From the NCBI GenBank assembly GCA_900107185.1, contig FNPA01000005.1, forward strand, positions 124,001 through 188,000: 64,000 bases of DNA, read 5' to 3'. The notes under the pieces are model-generated. The model saw nothing but the letters and a program-made list of their open reading frames with translations. It did no database searches and was not told the origin of the DNA. Positions 23,742 to 33,678 of this stretch are shown in pieces. The position numbers and the translations under genes were made by a program. This stretch comes from Ruminococcaceae bacterium YAD3003. GTDB lineage: Bacteria; Bacillota; Clostridia; Saccharofermentanales; Saccharofermentanaceae. Position 1 is the stretch's first letter. Each line of letters begins with the position of its first letter.

Positions 23742-26396
23742 TTATTTACTTAAAACTTCAATTCTTTCTGCAAGGCTTGCGTACATTTCTTCGTACTTAG
23801 CAAGCTTAGCTCTCTCCTGCTCAACAACTGCTGCAGGTGCTTTGCTTACGAATGACTCATTAGAGAGCTTGCCGTTAAGTCTCTTGATCTCGCCATCCAA
23901 ACGTGATTTTTCTTTATCAAGACGCTCAAGTTCCTTAGCAATATCAATAAGGTCTTCGAGCGGGATGTAGATCTCACCGCCGCCAAATACTGCAGCAACG
24001 GCAGTTGAAGGAATTCCCGCCTTCTCTTTTCTAGTCTCAAGACTGCTTACAGATGCGAGTCTCTCAAGGAAAGCTTCACCCTGAGTGAACATATCAGCAA
24101 TCTTGTCAGATGATGTAACTACAATGATGTGAGCCTTACGTGAAGGAGCAACGTCCATATTCTTACGTACAGCACGGATACCTCTGATAGCATCGATCAT
24201 TGTATTCATCATCTCTGCATCTTCAGTGCTGGACATTACCTTATCAGCCTCAGGCCATTCAGCGATCATGATAGATTCAGCCTTATCAGCAACAACGAGA
24301 TTTGAATATACCTCTTCAGTAATGAACGGCATGAAAGGATGTAAGAGCTTCATTGCTTCGCTCAATACGTAGTTAAGGAGATAGATTGCGTTATTTCTGG
24401 TCTTGCATTCCTTATCGTAAAGTCTGCTCTTAGTAATCTCGATATACCAGTCGCAGAAGTTATCCCAGAGGAAGTCAACAATCTTGCTCAGAGCAACACC
24501 AAACTCATAGTTATCAAGGTTAACAGTAGCTTCAGCGATAAGATTATGGAGCTCAGTAAGGATCCACTTATCTTCAGTTGTAAAGATAGATTCATCAACA
24601 AGGTCAGGTGTGAAATCGTCATCAGTATTCATAACAACGAATCTCATAGCATTCCAGATCTTATTGGAGAGGTTTCTACCCATCAGGATCTTATCTTCCT
24701 GGAATCTCTGGTCATTACCGGGAGCATTACCGGTAACAAGAGCAAATCTCAATGCATCGCATCCGTTCTGCTCGATTACTTCAAGAGGATCGATACCATT
24801 ACCCAGAGACTTACTCATCTTACGGCCCTGAGAGTCTCTTACAAGACCATGGATAAGAACGTCATGGAACGGTACATCATCCATATGTGCAAGACCTGCA
24901 ACAATCATTCTGGATACCCAGAAAGTGATGATGTCATAACCTGTAACGAGTGTATCTGTAGGATAGAACTTTGCGAGATCTTCAGTCTTCTCAGGCCAAC
25001 CCAATGTTGAGAAAGGCCAGAGCGCAGATGAGAACCATGTATCAAGAGTATCAGGATCCTGTCTCATCTCCTTGCCGCACTTAGGGCATGTGCATGTTGC
25101 TTCTTTTGTAACAACGAGCTCACCGCAGTCATCACAATAGAATGCAGGGATTCTGTGTCCCCACCAGAGCTGTCTGGAAATACACCAGTCTCTGATATCT
25201 TCCATCCAGTTGAAATAGTTCTTTGAGAATCTCTCGGGAACGAATCTGATAGAACCGTTTCTAACAGCCTCAATAGCTGGTTTAGCGAGTTCTTCCATCT
25301 TAACGAACCACTGGAGTGATACACGGGGTTCAATTGTAGTACCGCATCTGTAGCATGTACCAACGTTGTGTGAATAGTCTTCGATCTCTGTGAGATATCC
25401 GCCATCCTGGAGATCCTTAACGATAGCATCACGTGCTTCGTATCTGTCCATTCCGGCATACTTCGGATAATCCTCAGTAATCTTTGCATCCTCAGTAAGA
25501 ACAGTGATTACCTCAAGACCATGACGCTGACCTACTTCGAAGTCGTTAGGGTCATGAGCAGGGGTAATCTTAACGGCACCTGTACCGAATTCGATATCAA
25601 CATAATCATCTGCGATAACAGGAATCTTACGTCCAACCAGAGGAAGAACCAGCATCTTGCCTACAACGTCCTTATAACGCTCATCCTTAGGGTTAACAGC
25701 AACAGCTGTATCACCTAACAATGTCTCAGGTCTTGTAGTAGCGAGATCAATATATCCTGAACCATCTTCGAAAGGATATCTTAAGTGCCAGAAGTGACCA
25801 GCCTGATCTGCATAATCTACCTCAGCATTTGAGATAGATGTAAGGCAATGAGGACACCAGTTGATGATTCTCTCACCTCTGTAGATCAAACCCTGATTGT
25901 AGTACTTAACGAAAACTTCTTTAACTGCTTCAGAGCATCCTTCATCCATTGTGAAGCGCTCTTTTGACCAGTCGCATGAAGAGCCGATCTTCTTGAGCTG
26001 CTCAACGATTCTTCCGCCGTACTGTGCCTTCCATTCCCAAGCTCTCTCGAGGAACTTATCACGGCCGAGGTCATCTTTTGTGATGCCTTCCTTACGCATA
26101 GCCTCAACGATCTTAGCTTCTGTAGCGATAGATGCGTGGTCAGTACCGGGCAGCCAGAGTGTCTCGTAGCCAGCCATTCTCTTATATCTAGTGAGGGTAT
26201 CCTGCAATGTGTTATCCAAAGCATGACCCATGTGGAGTTGTCCAGTAATATTCGGCGGAGGCATCACGATAGAGAACTTCTTCCCTGTCTTACCTGCCTT
26301 AGGCTGAAAATAGTTGCTTGTCATCCACTTTGTATAAAGCCTTGTCTCGGCCTCATTGGGATCAAATGCTTTGCTGATAGAATCAATTCTTGCCAT
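23742..26396 (-). CDS. valS: Valyl-tRNA synthetase
   Basis: 884 aa, class I. PPPNITGQLHMGHALDN (HMGH) at about 45-61, KMSKSLGNGIDP in the catalytic domain, and GTGAVKITPAHDPNDFE in the editing domain. Zinc-like CDDCGELV and CPKCGKEM pairs are present. A C-terminal coiled-coil (EEL ... ERLDKEKSRLDGEIKRLNGKL) is the tRNA-binding arm. Start ATG 26396; no T-box leader. The ROK kinase gene ends 31 nt upstream. Confidence 0.97.
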   Translation of the reverse strand: MARIDSISKAFDPNEAETRLYTKWMTSNYFQPKAGKTGKKFSIVMPPPNITGQLHMGHALDNTLQDTLTRYKRMAGYETLWLPGTDHASIATEAKIVEAMRKEGITKDDLGRDKFLERAWEWKAQYGGRIVEQLKKIGSSCDWSKERFTMDEGCSEAVKEVFVKYYNQGLIYRGERIINWCPHCLTSISNAEVDYADQAGHFWHLRYPFEDGSGYIDLATTRPETLLGDTAVAVNPKDERYKDVVGKMLVLPLVGRKIPVIADDYVDIEFGTGAVKITPAHDPNDFEVGQRHGLEVITVLTEDAKITEDYPKYAGMDRYEARDAIVKDLQDGGYLTEIEDYSHNVGTCYRCGTTIEPRVSLQWFVKMEELAKPAIEAVRNGSIRFVPERFSKNYFNWMEDIRDWCISRQLWWGHRIPAFYCDDCGELVVTKEATCTCPKCGKEMRQDPDTLDTWFSSALWPFSTLGWPEKTEDLAKFYPTDTLVTGYDIITFWVSRMIVAGLAHMDDVPFHDVLIHGLVRDSQGRKMSKSLGNGIDPLEVIEQNGCDALRFALVTGNAPGNDQRFQEDKILMGRNLSNKIWNAMRFVVMNTDDDFTPDLVDESIFTTEDKWILTELHNLIAEATVNLDNYEFGVALSKIVDFLWDNFCDWYIEITKSRLYDKECKTRNNAIYLLNYVLSEAMKLLHPFMPFITEEVYSNLVVADKAESIMIAEWPEADKVMSSTEDAEMMNTMIDAIRGIRAVRKNMDVAPSRKAHIIVVTSSDKIADMFTQGEAFLERLASVSSLETRKEKAGIPSTAVAAVFGGGEIYIPLEDLIDIAKELERLDKEKSRLDGEIKRLNGKLSNESFVSKAPAAVVEQERAKLAKYEEMYASLAERIEVLSK

Positions 26397-26427
26397 AAAC
26401 TGTTCTGATATCCTCTCTTACTTTTAC

Positions 26428-27384
26428 TTACTTCTTTATCATCGAGAGCGCTCCATAGAGGATGGAATCATCACCCAGAGCCGCTTTCTTAAATTCAACT
26501 GTTTCTCTGATCGAAGGCATGCAGTATCTGTCTACTTCAGCCAGGATCTTCTCAAGGAAAATATCTCCTACAGCCTCAATAACGCCGCCGCCATATACAA
26601 CAACATCAGGGCTGAAAGTGTTAACGAGGTTGCCGGATGCGATTGCGAGATAATGACATGCACGGTTAACTGCTTCAATTGCTACTGCATCACCTTCAGC
26701 TAAGGCATTCTTAAGAACCTTAGACTTAAATACTCCGTTTTCAACAGCTTCTGCCATAGATGACTTTCTGCCTCTGGACACCTGCTGTCTGATATAAGAA
26801 GACATTCCCTGCTTACTGGAGAAAGCTTCCAAACAGCCTCTCTGACCGCAATTACACAGAGGGCCCTCAGAATCAAGGATCATATGACCATATTCGGCAG
26901 CCTTAAACTTATTACCCGTAAAGAGCTCGCCATTAAGGATAAGTCCTCCGCCCATACCAGTGCCGACAAAAAGTCCTACAACGTTCTTATAGCCTTTAGC
27001 AGCGCCATATTTATACTCACCCAAAACACCGACGTTAACATCGTTGCCGATATAGAAAGGGCAACCGAATTCATCTTCGATCGGTTTTCTGATGTTGTAA
27101 TTTCTCCAAGGAAGATTTGGTGAGAAGAGAACAACACCTGTCTCCTGATTGATGACACCGGGAGCACCAGCTGCGATAGCATGTATGTCGCTCTTCTTTA
27201 TCCCGGAAGCACTGATAAGTTCTCTTACCACATTGATGATTACTTCCTCGACGTTCTCAGAAGATTCCCCGCCGGCTTTGGTTTTTTTCTTAAGTCTGTA
27301 CACGACTTCTTTCTTGGAATTGAAAACAACACCAAGAACTTTGGTTCCGCCTATATCGAGACAAAGATTATAAGAGCCTGCCAT
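26428..27384 (-). CDS. ROK family sugar kinase (glucokinase-like)
   Basis: 318 aa. DIGGTK near residues 10-15 (phosphate loop), catalytic Asp in GNDVNVGVLGE, VGTGMGGGLI, and the zinc motif CNCGQRGCLEAF typical of the ROK family. It lacks an N-terminal DNA-binding domain, so it is a kinase rather than a repressor. It phosphorylates glucose or a related hexose; the exact substrate is not shown. Upstream of valS and downstream of clpX (41 nt). Confidence 0.92.
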   Translation of the reverse strand: MAGSYNLCLDIGGTKVLGVVFNSKKEVVYRLKKKTKAGGESSENVEEVIINVVRELISASGIKKSDIHAIAAGAPGVINQETGVVLFSPNLPWRNYNIRKPIEDEFGCPFYIGNDVNVGVLGEYKYGAAKGYKNVVGLFVGTGMGGGLILNGELFTGNKFKAAEYGHMILDSEGPLCNCGQRGCLEAFSSKQGMSSYIRQQVSRGRKSSMAEAVENGVFKSKVLKNALAEGDAVAIEAVNRACHYLAIASGNLVNTFSPDVVVYGGGVIEAVGDIFLEKILAEVDRYCMPSIRETVEFKKAALGDDSILYGALSMIKK

Positions 27385-27425
27385 AGTTTACTGTCCTCCT
27401 CTGATGATTCGTTTTAGTTTAAATA

Positions 27426-28748
27426 TCAGCCTACATCAACTGATATTCCGGGTGTTGATACACCAATATTCTTTTCTGAAGTACCGTTCTTGTAGACCAG
27501 AACAGGCTGCTTACCATCAACGATGGTTTCTTTCTTAATGATGCATTCCTTAACATCCTTCTCAGAAGGAATATTAAACATAACATCTCTCATTGACTCT
27601 TCAATGATGGCTCTCAAGCCACGCGCACCTGTATTCTGTTCGATGGCTCTGTCTGCAATTGCATTAATTGCATCTTCCTCGAAAATGAGTTCGACATCAT
27701 CCATCTTGAGCATCTTCTTATACTGCTTGATAATCGCATTCCTGGGTTCTGTAAGAACTCTAACGAGTGCATCTCTGTCGAGCTTATCCAAAGCAACAGT
27801 AACAGGAAGACGACCGATAAACTCAGGAATAAGACCGAACTTCATAAGGTCATCAGGCTTAACATCATGGAAATAGAAACCGCTGTTACGGTCCTTCTTG
27901 GACTGTACTTCAGCACCGAAGCCGTACTGCTTCTGCTCAACTCTCTGGGCAATGATCTCATCAAGGCCGTCAAATGCACCGCCAACGATGAAGAGGATGT
28001 TAGTTGTATCGATCTTAATGCACTCTTCGTTAGGATGCTTTCTGCCGCCCTTAGGAGGTACGTTAGCTACTGTGCTCTCCAAGATCTTGAGCAATGCCTG
28101 CTGTACGCCCTCACCGCTTACGTCACGTGTGATTGAAACGTTCTCTGACTTCTTGGTGATCTTATCGATCTCATCGATATAAACAATACCTGTCTGGGCA
28201 CGCTCGATGTCATAATCAGCAGCAATGATGAGCTTCAAAAGGATATTCTCAACGTCTTCGCCGACATAACCTGCCTGTGTGAGGCTGGTAGCATCAGCAA
28301 CTGCGAAAGGAACATTAAGAATTCTTGCAAGTGTCTGAGCAAGGAGTGTCTTACCTGAACCTGTAGGTCCGAGCAAGAGGATATTACTCTTGGAAATTTC
28401 AGTATCATCTGTCGGAAGATCTGAATAAACACGCTTATAGTGATTGTACACAGCAACAGAAAGAGCAATCTTAGCATCATCCTGGCCGATAACATATGAA
28501 TCAAGCTTCTCCTTAATCTCACGAGGTGTAACCAGTTTCTTCGGCTTGATATTGCGCATCTTACGCTTCTTATTGACCTTCTCCTCTTCAGCTACGATGC
28601 CGTAAGCAGTTCTGATACAGTCAATGCAAATATAGCAGTTAACGCCGGAGAAAAGTCTCGGTACTTCGTATTCTGACTTACCGCAAAAAGAACAACTCAA
28701 TACTTCTCTTGAGTCACCACCATAATTGCCATTCTTAGAATTAGCCAT
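27426..28748 (-). CDS. clpX: ATP-dependent protease ATP-binding subunit ClpX
   Basis: 440 aa. N-terminal zinc-binding domain with C19, C22, C41 and C44 (CSFC and CIDC), P-loop [13 protein letters not shown], Walker B IDEIDK, and the ALLKILE and GYVGEDV motifs of the AAA+ unfoldase. The start at 28748 is chosen because GGGAGA lies 7 nt before; a longer in-frame extension lacks a ribosome site. It unfolds substrates for ClpP; no clpP or tig is in the window. Own promoter upstream. Confidence 0.97.
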   Translation of the reverse strand: MANSKNGNYGGDSREVLSCSFCGKSEYEVPRLFSGVNCYICIDCIRTAYGIVAEEEKVNKKRKMRNIKPKKLVTPREIKEKLDSYVIGQDDAKIALSVAVYNHYKRVYSDLPTDDTEISKSNILLLGPTGSGKTLLAQTLARILNVPFAVADATSLTQAGYVGEDVENILLKLIIAADYDIERAQTGIVYIDEIDKITKKSENVSITRDVSGEGVQQALLKILESTVANVPPKGGRKHPNEECIKIDTTNILFIVGGAFDGLDEIIAQRVEQKQYGFGAEVQSKKDRNSGFYFHDVKPDDLMKFGLIPEFIGRLPVTVALDKLDRDALVRVLTEPRNAIIKQYKKMLKMDDVELIFEEDAINAIADRAIEQNTGARGLRAIIEESMRDVMFNIPSEKDVKECIIKKETIVDGKQPVLVYKNGTSEKNIGVSTPGISVDVG

Positions 28749-28785
28749 TAGAAATCTCCCGAAAATCAATATTCGTAGTCATGTT

Positions 28786-28813
28786 ATTCTACCACTACTG
28801 GCCATTTTAACAA
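28786..28813 (-). promoter_or_regulatory. Promoter of clpX
   Basis: Minus-strand TTGTTA (28808-28813), 16 nt, TAGAAT (28786-28791). A perfect 22-bp AT palindrome (AAATAATATAT / ATATATTATTT, 28813-28834) abuts it on the upstream side. Confidence 0.55.
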
Positions 28814-28876
28814 AATAATATATATATATTATTTCAAAAAAATGATATTTTCGGGCTGAAATAAGTCAAACAGGCG

Positions 28877-29323
28877 TTAAATGTCCTCAGAATCGAGGAT
28901 AACGGTAAAAGGACCGTCATTAATAAGGCTTACCTGCATATCTGCACCAAATACGCCGAGGTCAAGTTTCTTTACCTGCGGTCTTATAGTGTCAGCGATG
29001 TAATTATAGAGTTCTTCAGCTCTCTGGGGGCCCATACTGTTTGTAAATGAAGGCCTGTTACCATGTTTGCAGTCGGCATATAACGTGAACTGCGACACGA
29101 GCAGCATCTCGCCGTTAATATCTGACAAACTGAGATTAGTCTTACCATTCTCATCAGAGAATATACGCATCTTAAGGAGCTTGGCGATCATCTTATCAGC
29201 CACTGCTTCATCGTCTTCTTTGCCGATACCGCATAAAACCAGCATTCCCTGGCCAATCTTACCTACAGTTTTACTATCAATATCAACAGAAGCCTGTTTA
29301 ACGACCTGAATACAAAAACGCAT
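28877..29323 (-). CDS. dtd: D-aminoacyl-tRNA deacylase
   Basis: 148 aa. It hydrolyses D-amino acids from tRNA. Seen: MRFCIQVVKQASV at the start, SQFTLYADCKHGNRPSF with the SQFTLYA motif, and the NDGPFT catalytic loop near the C-terminus (family Gly-cisPro region). It starts 2 nt after the lipoprotein gene stop. Confidence 0.96.
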   Translation of the reverse strand: MRFCIQVVKQASVDIDSKTVGKIGQGMLVLCGIGKEDDEAVADKMIAKLLKMRIFSDENGKTNLSLSDINGEMLLVSQFTLYADCKHGNRPSFTNSMGPQRAEELYNYIADTIRPQVKKLDLGVFGADMQVSLINDGPFTVILDSEDI

Positions 29324-29325
29324 AA

Positions 29326-29868
29326 TTAAGTCCCCGTCTGGCCAACAACGCCTTCCAACATATACCAGGAACCGTTGACCTCATACACATAAAAACTGAA
29401 ATCAGCCTCGACAGTCTCGACACTATTGGTAAAGCATGCCTTGATCTTCTGGATACGGATCTGACCGACTTCAGAATACTCAAAACCCGTAACATGACAG
29501 ATTCTGGATTTCATGCCGGCCTCGTCATAGCCGTTAGCCAGAGTATATTCAACATAGCCGTCATTTCTGGTACCGACTATATCGCCGTTGATCCTCAGCG
29601 TATCTCTGTAACGCTCGAAAACATTAACATCGTTGATTTCTTCGAGTCTGTCAATAAAACCATCCGGATAACATTTATCGAACATCGCCTCATCGCCAAG
29701 GAACAAAGATTCCAAATAAGCTCTGGCAACATACTGACCATCGGTATTGACCTGTTCCATAGATACAGGCAGGTCAACCTGAATTGTGGGTTTAGTATCT
29801 TTCGAGCAGGCAGAAAACAGCATAACAACTGCAATCATCAGAGCCAATAATGTAGTGATCTTACGCAT
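29326..29868 (-). CDS. Lipoprotein of unknown function (DUF4878-like)
   Basis: 180 aa. Signal peptide and lipobox VMLFSAC (Cys about 21). The rest is an alpha+beta domain with DGQYVARAYLESLFLGD and ending YVYEVNGSWYMLEG, a pattern like NTF2/DUF4878 lipoproteins. Function not known. Its start overlaps the rarA stop by 8 nt, and dtd follows 2 nt after, so it lies in a rarA-lipoprotein-dtd unit. Confidence 0.75.
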   Translation of the reverse strand: MRKITTLLALMIAVVMLFSACSKDTKPTIQVDLPVSMEQVNTDGQYVARAYLESLFLGDEAMFDKCYPDGFIDRLEEINDVNVFERYRDTLRINGDIVGTRNDGYVEYTLANGYDEAGMKSRICHVTGFEYSEVGQIRIQKIKACFTNSVETVEADFSFYVYEVNGSWYMLEGVVGQTGT

Positions 29869-31171
29869 TTCCCTTCTCCCTGTCGATCATCTTTTTAACG
29901 TAATCAAGATATTCATTTACCTTACGCTCGTAACCGATATCTGTAGGCTCATAGTACTTCTTACCAAGAGTCTTATCAGTCATATACTGCTGCTCTGTAA
30001 CGTGTCCCGGGAAATCATGAGGATACTTGTATCCAACACTGTAACCGAGTTCCTCCATGCCCTTTGCAGGCGCATTTCTGAGATGCATAGGTACAACACC
30101 AGTGTCAGCATTACGCGCATCATTAAGAGCTCTGTCGACAGCAAGATAAGCAGCATTTGATTTAGGTGATGTTGCTACCGTAATACATGCTTCTGCCAAC
30201 GGGATTCTGGCTTCTGGCATACCAACCGACCTCGCGCATTCATATGCAGCAACAGCAACAAGAAGCGCATTAGGATTAGCCATTCCGACATCTTCAGCAG
30301 CGCAGATCATAATTCTCCTTGCCAGGAATTCTATGTCTTCGCCTGCCGCCAATGCACGTGCCAGATAAAGGATAGCAGCGTTAGGATCAGAGCCTCTCAT
30401 AGACTTGATCATTGCGCTGATGTTGTCGTAGTGATACTCACCGTCTTTATCGAAAAGAACGGCCTTTGTCTGAATGCATTCCTTCATTACTTCGTCAGTA
30501 ATAACAATGGAACCGTCAGCAGATGGCGGCGTAGTAATTACGGCCAATTCAATGCTGTTTAATGCAGTTCTGGCATCACCATTAGAGTATTCTGCTATCT
30601 TAAGAAGCGTTTCATCGGATATCTTAACATCCATTGAACCGAAGCCACGTTCTTTGTCAGACAAAGCATTTCTTAGGACTTTGACGATATCTTTGCCTTC
30701 AAGAGGTTTTAACTGGAAAACAGTAGATCTGGATACCAGAGCCTTGTTTACTTCAAAAAACGGATTCTCGGTTGTCGCACCTATCAGGATAACTGTACCG
30801 TCTTCAACATAAGGCAGCAGAGCATCCTGTTGGAGTTTATTAAAACGATGGATCTCGTCGATAAACAGAACAGTTTTGCGTCCTTCAGACAGAATCGGAT
30901 TTGAGGCGTCTGCAACAACTTTCTTAATATCAGCAACACCTGCAGTTACCGCATTTAACTGTTCGAATCTGGAGCTCGTGGAATGTGCAATAACACGCGC
31001 GAGAGCTGTTTTTCCGACTCCAGGCGGACCAAACAAAATGATCGAAGACAGTCTGTCTGCCTCGATCATTCGTCTGAGCATTTTGCCTTTGCCGATAATA
31101 TGTTCCTGACCCGCATACTCATCCAGGGTCATTGGAGACATTCTGTAAGCAAGCGGTGTATTGTTTTCCAT
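29861..31171 (-). CDS. rarA: Replication-associated recombination protein RarA (MgsA)
   Basis: 436 aa. AAA+ ATPase with P-loop FGPPGVGKTALA, Walker B FIDEIHRFNK and sensor GATTENP, and the conserved RarA C-terminal half (LYLARALAAGEDIEFLARR; PHDFPGH). It acts at stalled forks. No clear ribosome site precedes the ATG at 31171. It follows glyA by 32 nt. Confidence 0.95.
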   Translation of the reverse strand: MENNTPLAYRMSPMTLDEYAGQEHIIGKGKMLRRMIEADRLSSIILFGPPGVGKTALARVIAHSTSSRFEQLNAVTAGVADIKKVVADASNPILSEGRKTVLFIDEIHRFNKLQQDALLPYVEDGTVILIGATTENPFFEVNKALVSRSTVFQLKPLEGKDIVKVLRNALSDKERGFGSMDVKISDETLLKIAEYSNGDARTALNSIELAVITTPPSADGSIVITDEVMKECIQTKAVLFDKDGEYHYDNISAMIKSMRGSDPNAAILYLARALAAGEDIEFLARRIMICAAEDVGMANPNALLVAVAAYECARSVGMPEARIPLAEACITVATSPKSNAAYLAVDRALNDARNADTGVVPMHLRNAPAKGMEELGYSVGYKYPHDFPGHVTEQQYMTDKTLGKKYYEPTDIGYERKVNEYLDYVKKMIDREKGNA

Positions 31172-31203
31172 ATTATCAGCGCATCAAGCTAAAAGCCTGG
31201 TAA

Positions 31204-32445
31204 TTATACGATATCCGGATATACAGGATACTTGTCTGTAAGAGCCTTAACTCTCTTAATGGATTCTTCCTTCTTGTTATCGTAATCGAAGATGCAGTCA
31301 GCAATGATGTTTGCAACTTCAACGAAGTCCTCTTCCTTGAAACCTCTTGCTGTAGCAGCAGGTGTACCAATACGTACGCCAGATGTAACTGTCGGCTTCT
31401 CAGGATCGAAAGGAATTGTGTTCTTGTTAGCTGTGATATTTACATCATCAAGACGCTCCTGGAGCATAGCACCTGTAACGCCTGTGCCTCTCAAGTCGAT
31501 GAGCATGAGGTGGTTGTCTGTACCGCCAGAAACGAGGTTAACGCCTCTGGCAATAAGAGCCTCGCTCATAGCTTTTGCATTCTTAATGATCTGCTCAGCA
31601 TATAATCTGAACTCAGGAGAGAGAGCTTCCTTAAATGCAACAGCCTTAGCAGCGATGATGTGCATGAGGGGGCCACCCTGCTGTCCGGGGAATACTGCTG
31701 AATTGATCTTCTTAGCATATTCCTCTTTGCACATGATGATACCGCCACGAGGTCCTCTCAATGTCTTGTGAGTTGTTGTTGTAACGAAATCAGCATACGG
31801 AACCGGATTGGGGTGAAGTCCTGCAGCAACGAGTCCTGCAATGTGAGCCATATCTACGAAGAGGTATGCGCCAACTTCATCTGCTATCTCTCTGAACTTC
31901 TTGAAATCAATGATTCTGGGGTATGCAGAAGCACCGGCAACGATTACCTTAGGCTTGCACTCGAGTGCCTTAGCACGGATTGCATCGTAATCGAGCATCT
32001 GTGTCTTCTCGTCAACCTGATAGAACTCAGAATGATATGTTCTACCGGAAACGTTGATCTTCATACCATGTGTTAAGTGACCACCGTGTGAAAGGTCCAA
32101 ACCGAGGATTGTATCGCCGGGTTCGAGGATAGCAAAGTAAACTGCTGTGTTAGCCTGTGCGCCGGAGTGGGGCTGTACGTTAACGTGCTCAGCACCGAAA
32201 AGCTGCTTAGCTCTGTCAATAGCGAGCTGCTCTACGATATCCACATACTCGCATCCGCCGTAATAACGCTTTCCCGGGTAACCCTCTGCATACTTGTTTG
32301 TGAGAGGTGAACCAGCAGCTTCAAGAACTGCCTCAGATACCATGTTCTCAGATGCGATGAGCTCGATTTTGTTTCTCTGACGTTCAATCTCCTGCATAAT
32401 TGCGGAGTAAACTTCAGAATCCTCAGCCTTAATGTGGTCGTACAT
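31204..32445 (-). CDS. glyA: Serine hydroxymethyltransferase
   Basis: 413 aa. It converts serine and tetrahydrofolate to glycine and methylene-tetrahydrofolate, feeding thymidylate synthase. PLP lysine is in [22 protein letters not shown] and [15 protein letters not shown] are family signatures. ATG at 32445 with GAGGAG upstream. The 175 nt before it hold no riboswitch that I recognise, only an AT-rich TATAAT-like -10 (about 32490). Confidence 0.97.
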   Translation of the reverse strand: MYDHIKAEDSEVYSAIMQEIERQRNKIELIASENMVSEAVLEAAGSPLTNKYAEGYPGKRYYGGCEYVDIVEQLAIDRAKQLFGAEHVNVQPHSGAQANTAVYFAILEPGDTILGLDLSHGGHLTHGMKINVSGRTYHSEFYQVDEKTQMLDYDAIRAKALECKPKVIVAGASAYPRIIDFKKFREIADEVGAYLFVDMAHIAGLVAAGLHPNPVPYADFVTTTTHKTLRGPRGGIIMCKEEYAKKINSAVFPGQQGGPLMHIIAAKAVAFKEALSPEFRLYAEQIIKNAKAMSEALIARGVNLVSGGTDNHLMLIDLRGTGVTGAMLQERLDDVNITANKNTIPFDPEKPTVTSGVRIGTPAATARGFKEEDFVEVANIIADCIFDYDNKKEESIKRVKALTDKYPVYPDIV

Positions 32446-32620
32446 ATATAATCCTCCTCAAGGGTAATAATCAACGCGTAATATTTTATTATAAGGGTCT
32501 GTTTCAATCAAGCCGAAATAAGATATAAAGAAGTGTATTTCGTGCATAGATTTTAACTATATCAGGCAGCGTTTTTAGGTAAAAATCACTTCGGCACAAA
32601 AAGGGCCCCGTGAACCGGTC

Positions 32621-33649
32621 TCAGATCTTGTAGATCTCGTCAGCAGAAGGAGCAGGCATGGGTCTTGTAACACCGTCAAGTCCGATGGTCTTTGCGCCTT
32701 CTGAAGCTTCTGTGAATTCGCCAATTACCGTAGCCTTAATGCCTTCTTTAGCCAAAGCACCGATAACCTTGTCAGGTTCAGATGAGGCGATCATGAGAGC
32801 ACCTGAAGATATAAGCCTGAACGGATCAAGGCCTAACGCACTGCATATTGCCTTTGAGCAATCGGTAAAAGGAACCAGACGCTGATCAAGTGTAACGCCT
32901 GTCTTGGAGAAGTCGGCCATCTCAAAAGCTGCACCTTCAACACCGCCCTCTGTAACGTCATGCATAAGATTTACACATGATCTGGGGAACCCCTCGAAAG
33001 TAATATTGCTGTTGGAGGACTTCAGAGGTCCTAAGATCGTACCCTCTTTTACAACAGAGATAAGTGAACTGTATGTTTTCGCTTCCTCAATCAGCTCAGG
33101 ACTGACCTTGCCTTCGAGTTTATCAGAATGCTCATTAGTGGCAATAAAACTGCCCTCAATAGCTGCAGTCTTGGTAATCAGGAGTTTATCACCGGGCATA
33201 GCATGTCCGAGAGGTACCGGACTGCCCTTCTCTACAACTCCGAATGCCGTTGATATGACGACAAACCGGTTTACACAATCTGAAACTTCTGTATGACCGC
33301 CGACTATATCAACACCAAGCTTCTGAGCCTCACGGCTGGCCTGATCTACGATTGAAACGATTTCCTGTTCCGTAGCGTTAGGCGGTGCAATGATTACGAT
33401 CAAAATTCCAGTAGGTTGAACGCCACAGGCAGCAATATCGTTACAGGAAACATGAATAGCCAATGTTCCTGACTCACTGCCTCCTGCAGTTATGGGATCT
33501 GATGAAGTTACCAGAAGATTCTCTCCAGTTTTAAGCCAGGCGCAGTCTGCACCTATTCCGGCCCCGGAAAGAGTCTTACTGGATAATTGCGGCAGTCTGG
33601 ACAGGACAAGCGACTCCAACTGCTCATCTGTTAGCTTACCTATCCTCAA
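32621..33649 (-). CDS. AIR-synthase-like protein (HypE/PurM/ThiL superfamily)
   Basis: 342 aa. The N-terminal half has GADCAWLKTGENLLVTSSDPIT and the ACGVQPTGILIV stretch of the PurM fold; the second half has HDVTEGGVEGAAFEMAD and LISSGALMIAS as in HypE. No hydrogenase genes are nearby, so a HypE role in NiFe maturation is unlikely. The start is TTG at 33649 with AGGAGG 5 nt before. Head-to-tail with thiI (29 nt). Confidence 0.8.
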   Translation of the reverse strand: MRIGKLTDEQLESLVLSRLPQLSSKTLSGAGIGADCAWLKTGENLLVTSSDPITAGGSESGTLAIHVSCNDIAACGVQPTGILIVIIAPPNATEQEIVSIVDQASREAQKLGVDIVGGHTEVSDCVNRFVVISTAFGVVEKGSPVPLGHAMPGDKLLITKTAAIEGSFIATNEHSDKLEGKVSPELIEEAKTYSSLISVVKEGTILGPLKSSNSNITFEGFPRSCVNLMHDVTEGGVEGAAFEMADFSKTGVTLDQRLVPFTDCSKAICSALGLDPFRLISSGALMIASSEPDKVIGALAKEGIKATVIGEFTEASEGAKTIGLDGVTRPMPAPSADEIYKI

Positions 33650-33678
33650 TTCTGCCTCCTAAAACGTACTGAATTAAA

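Noticed and set aside
24546-25010. 154-codon plus-strand open frame opposite valS
   Set aside because: Antisense to conserved synthetase motifs; no RBS.
32585-32620. Possible terminator after the AIR-synthase-like gene
   Set aside because: Has GGGCCC followed by five Ts on the minus strand, but no convincing stem could be paired.
32446-32620. Glycine riboswitch before glyA
   Set aside because: No aptamer-like conserved core; only AT-rich sequence.
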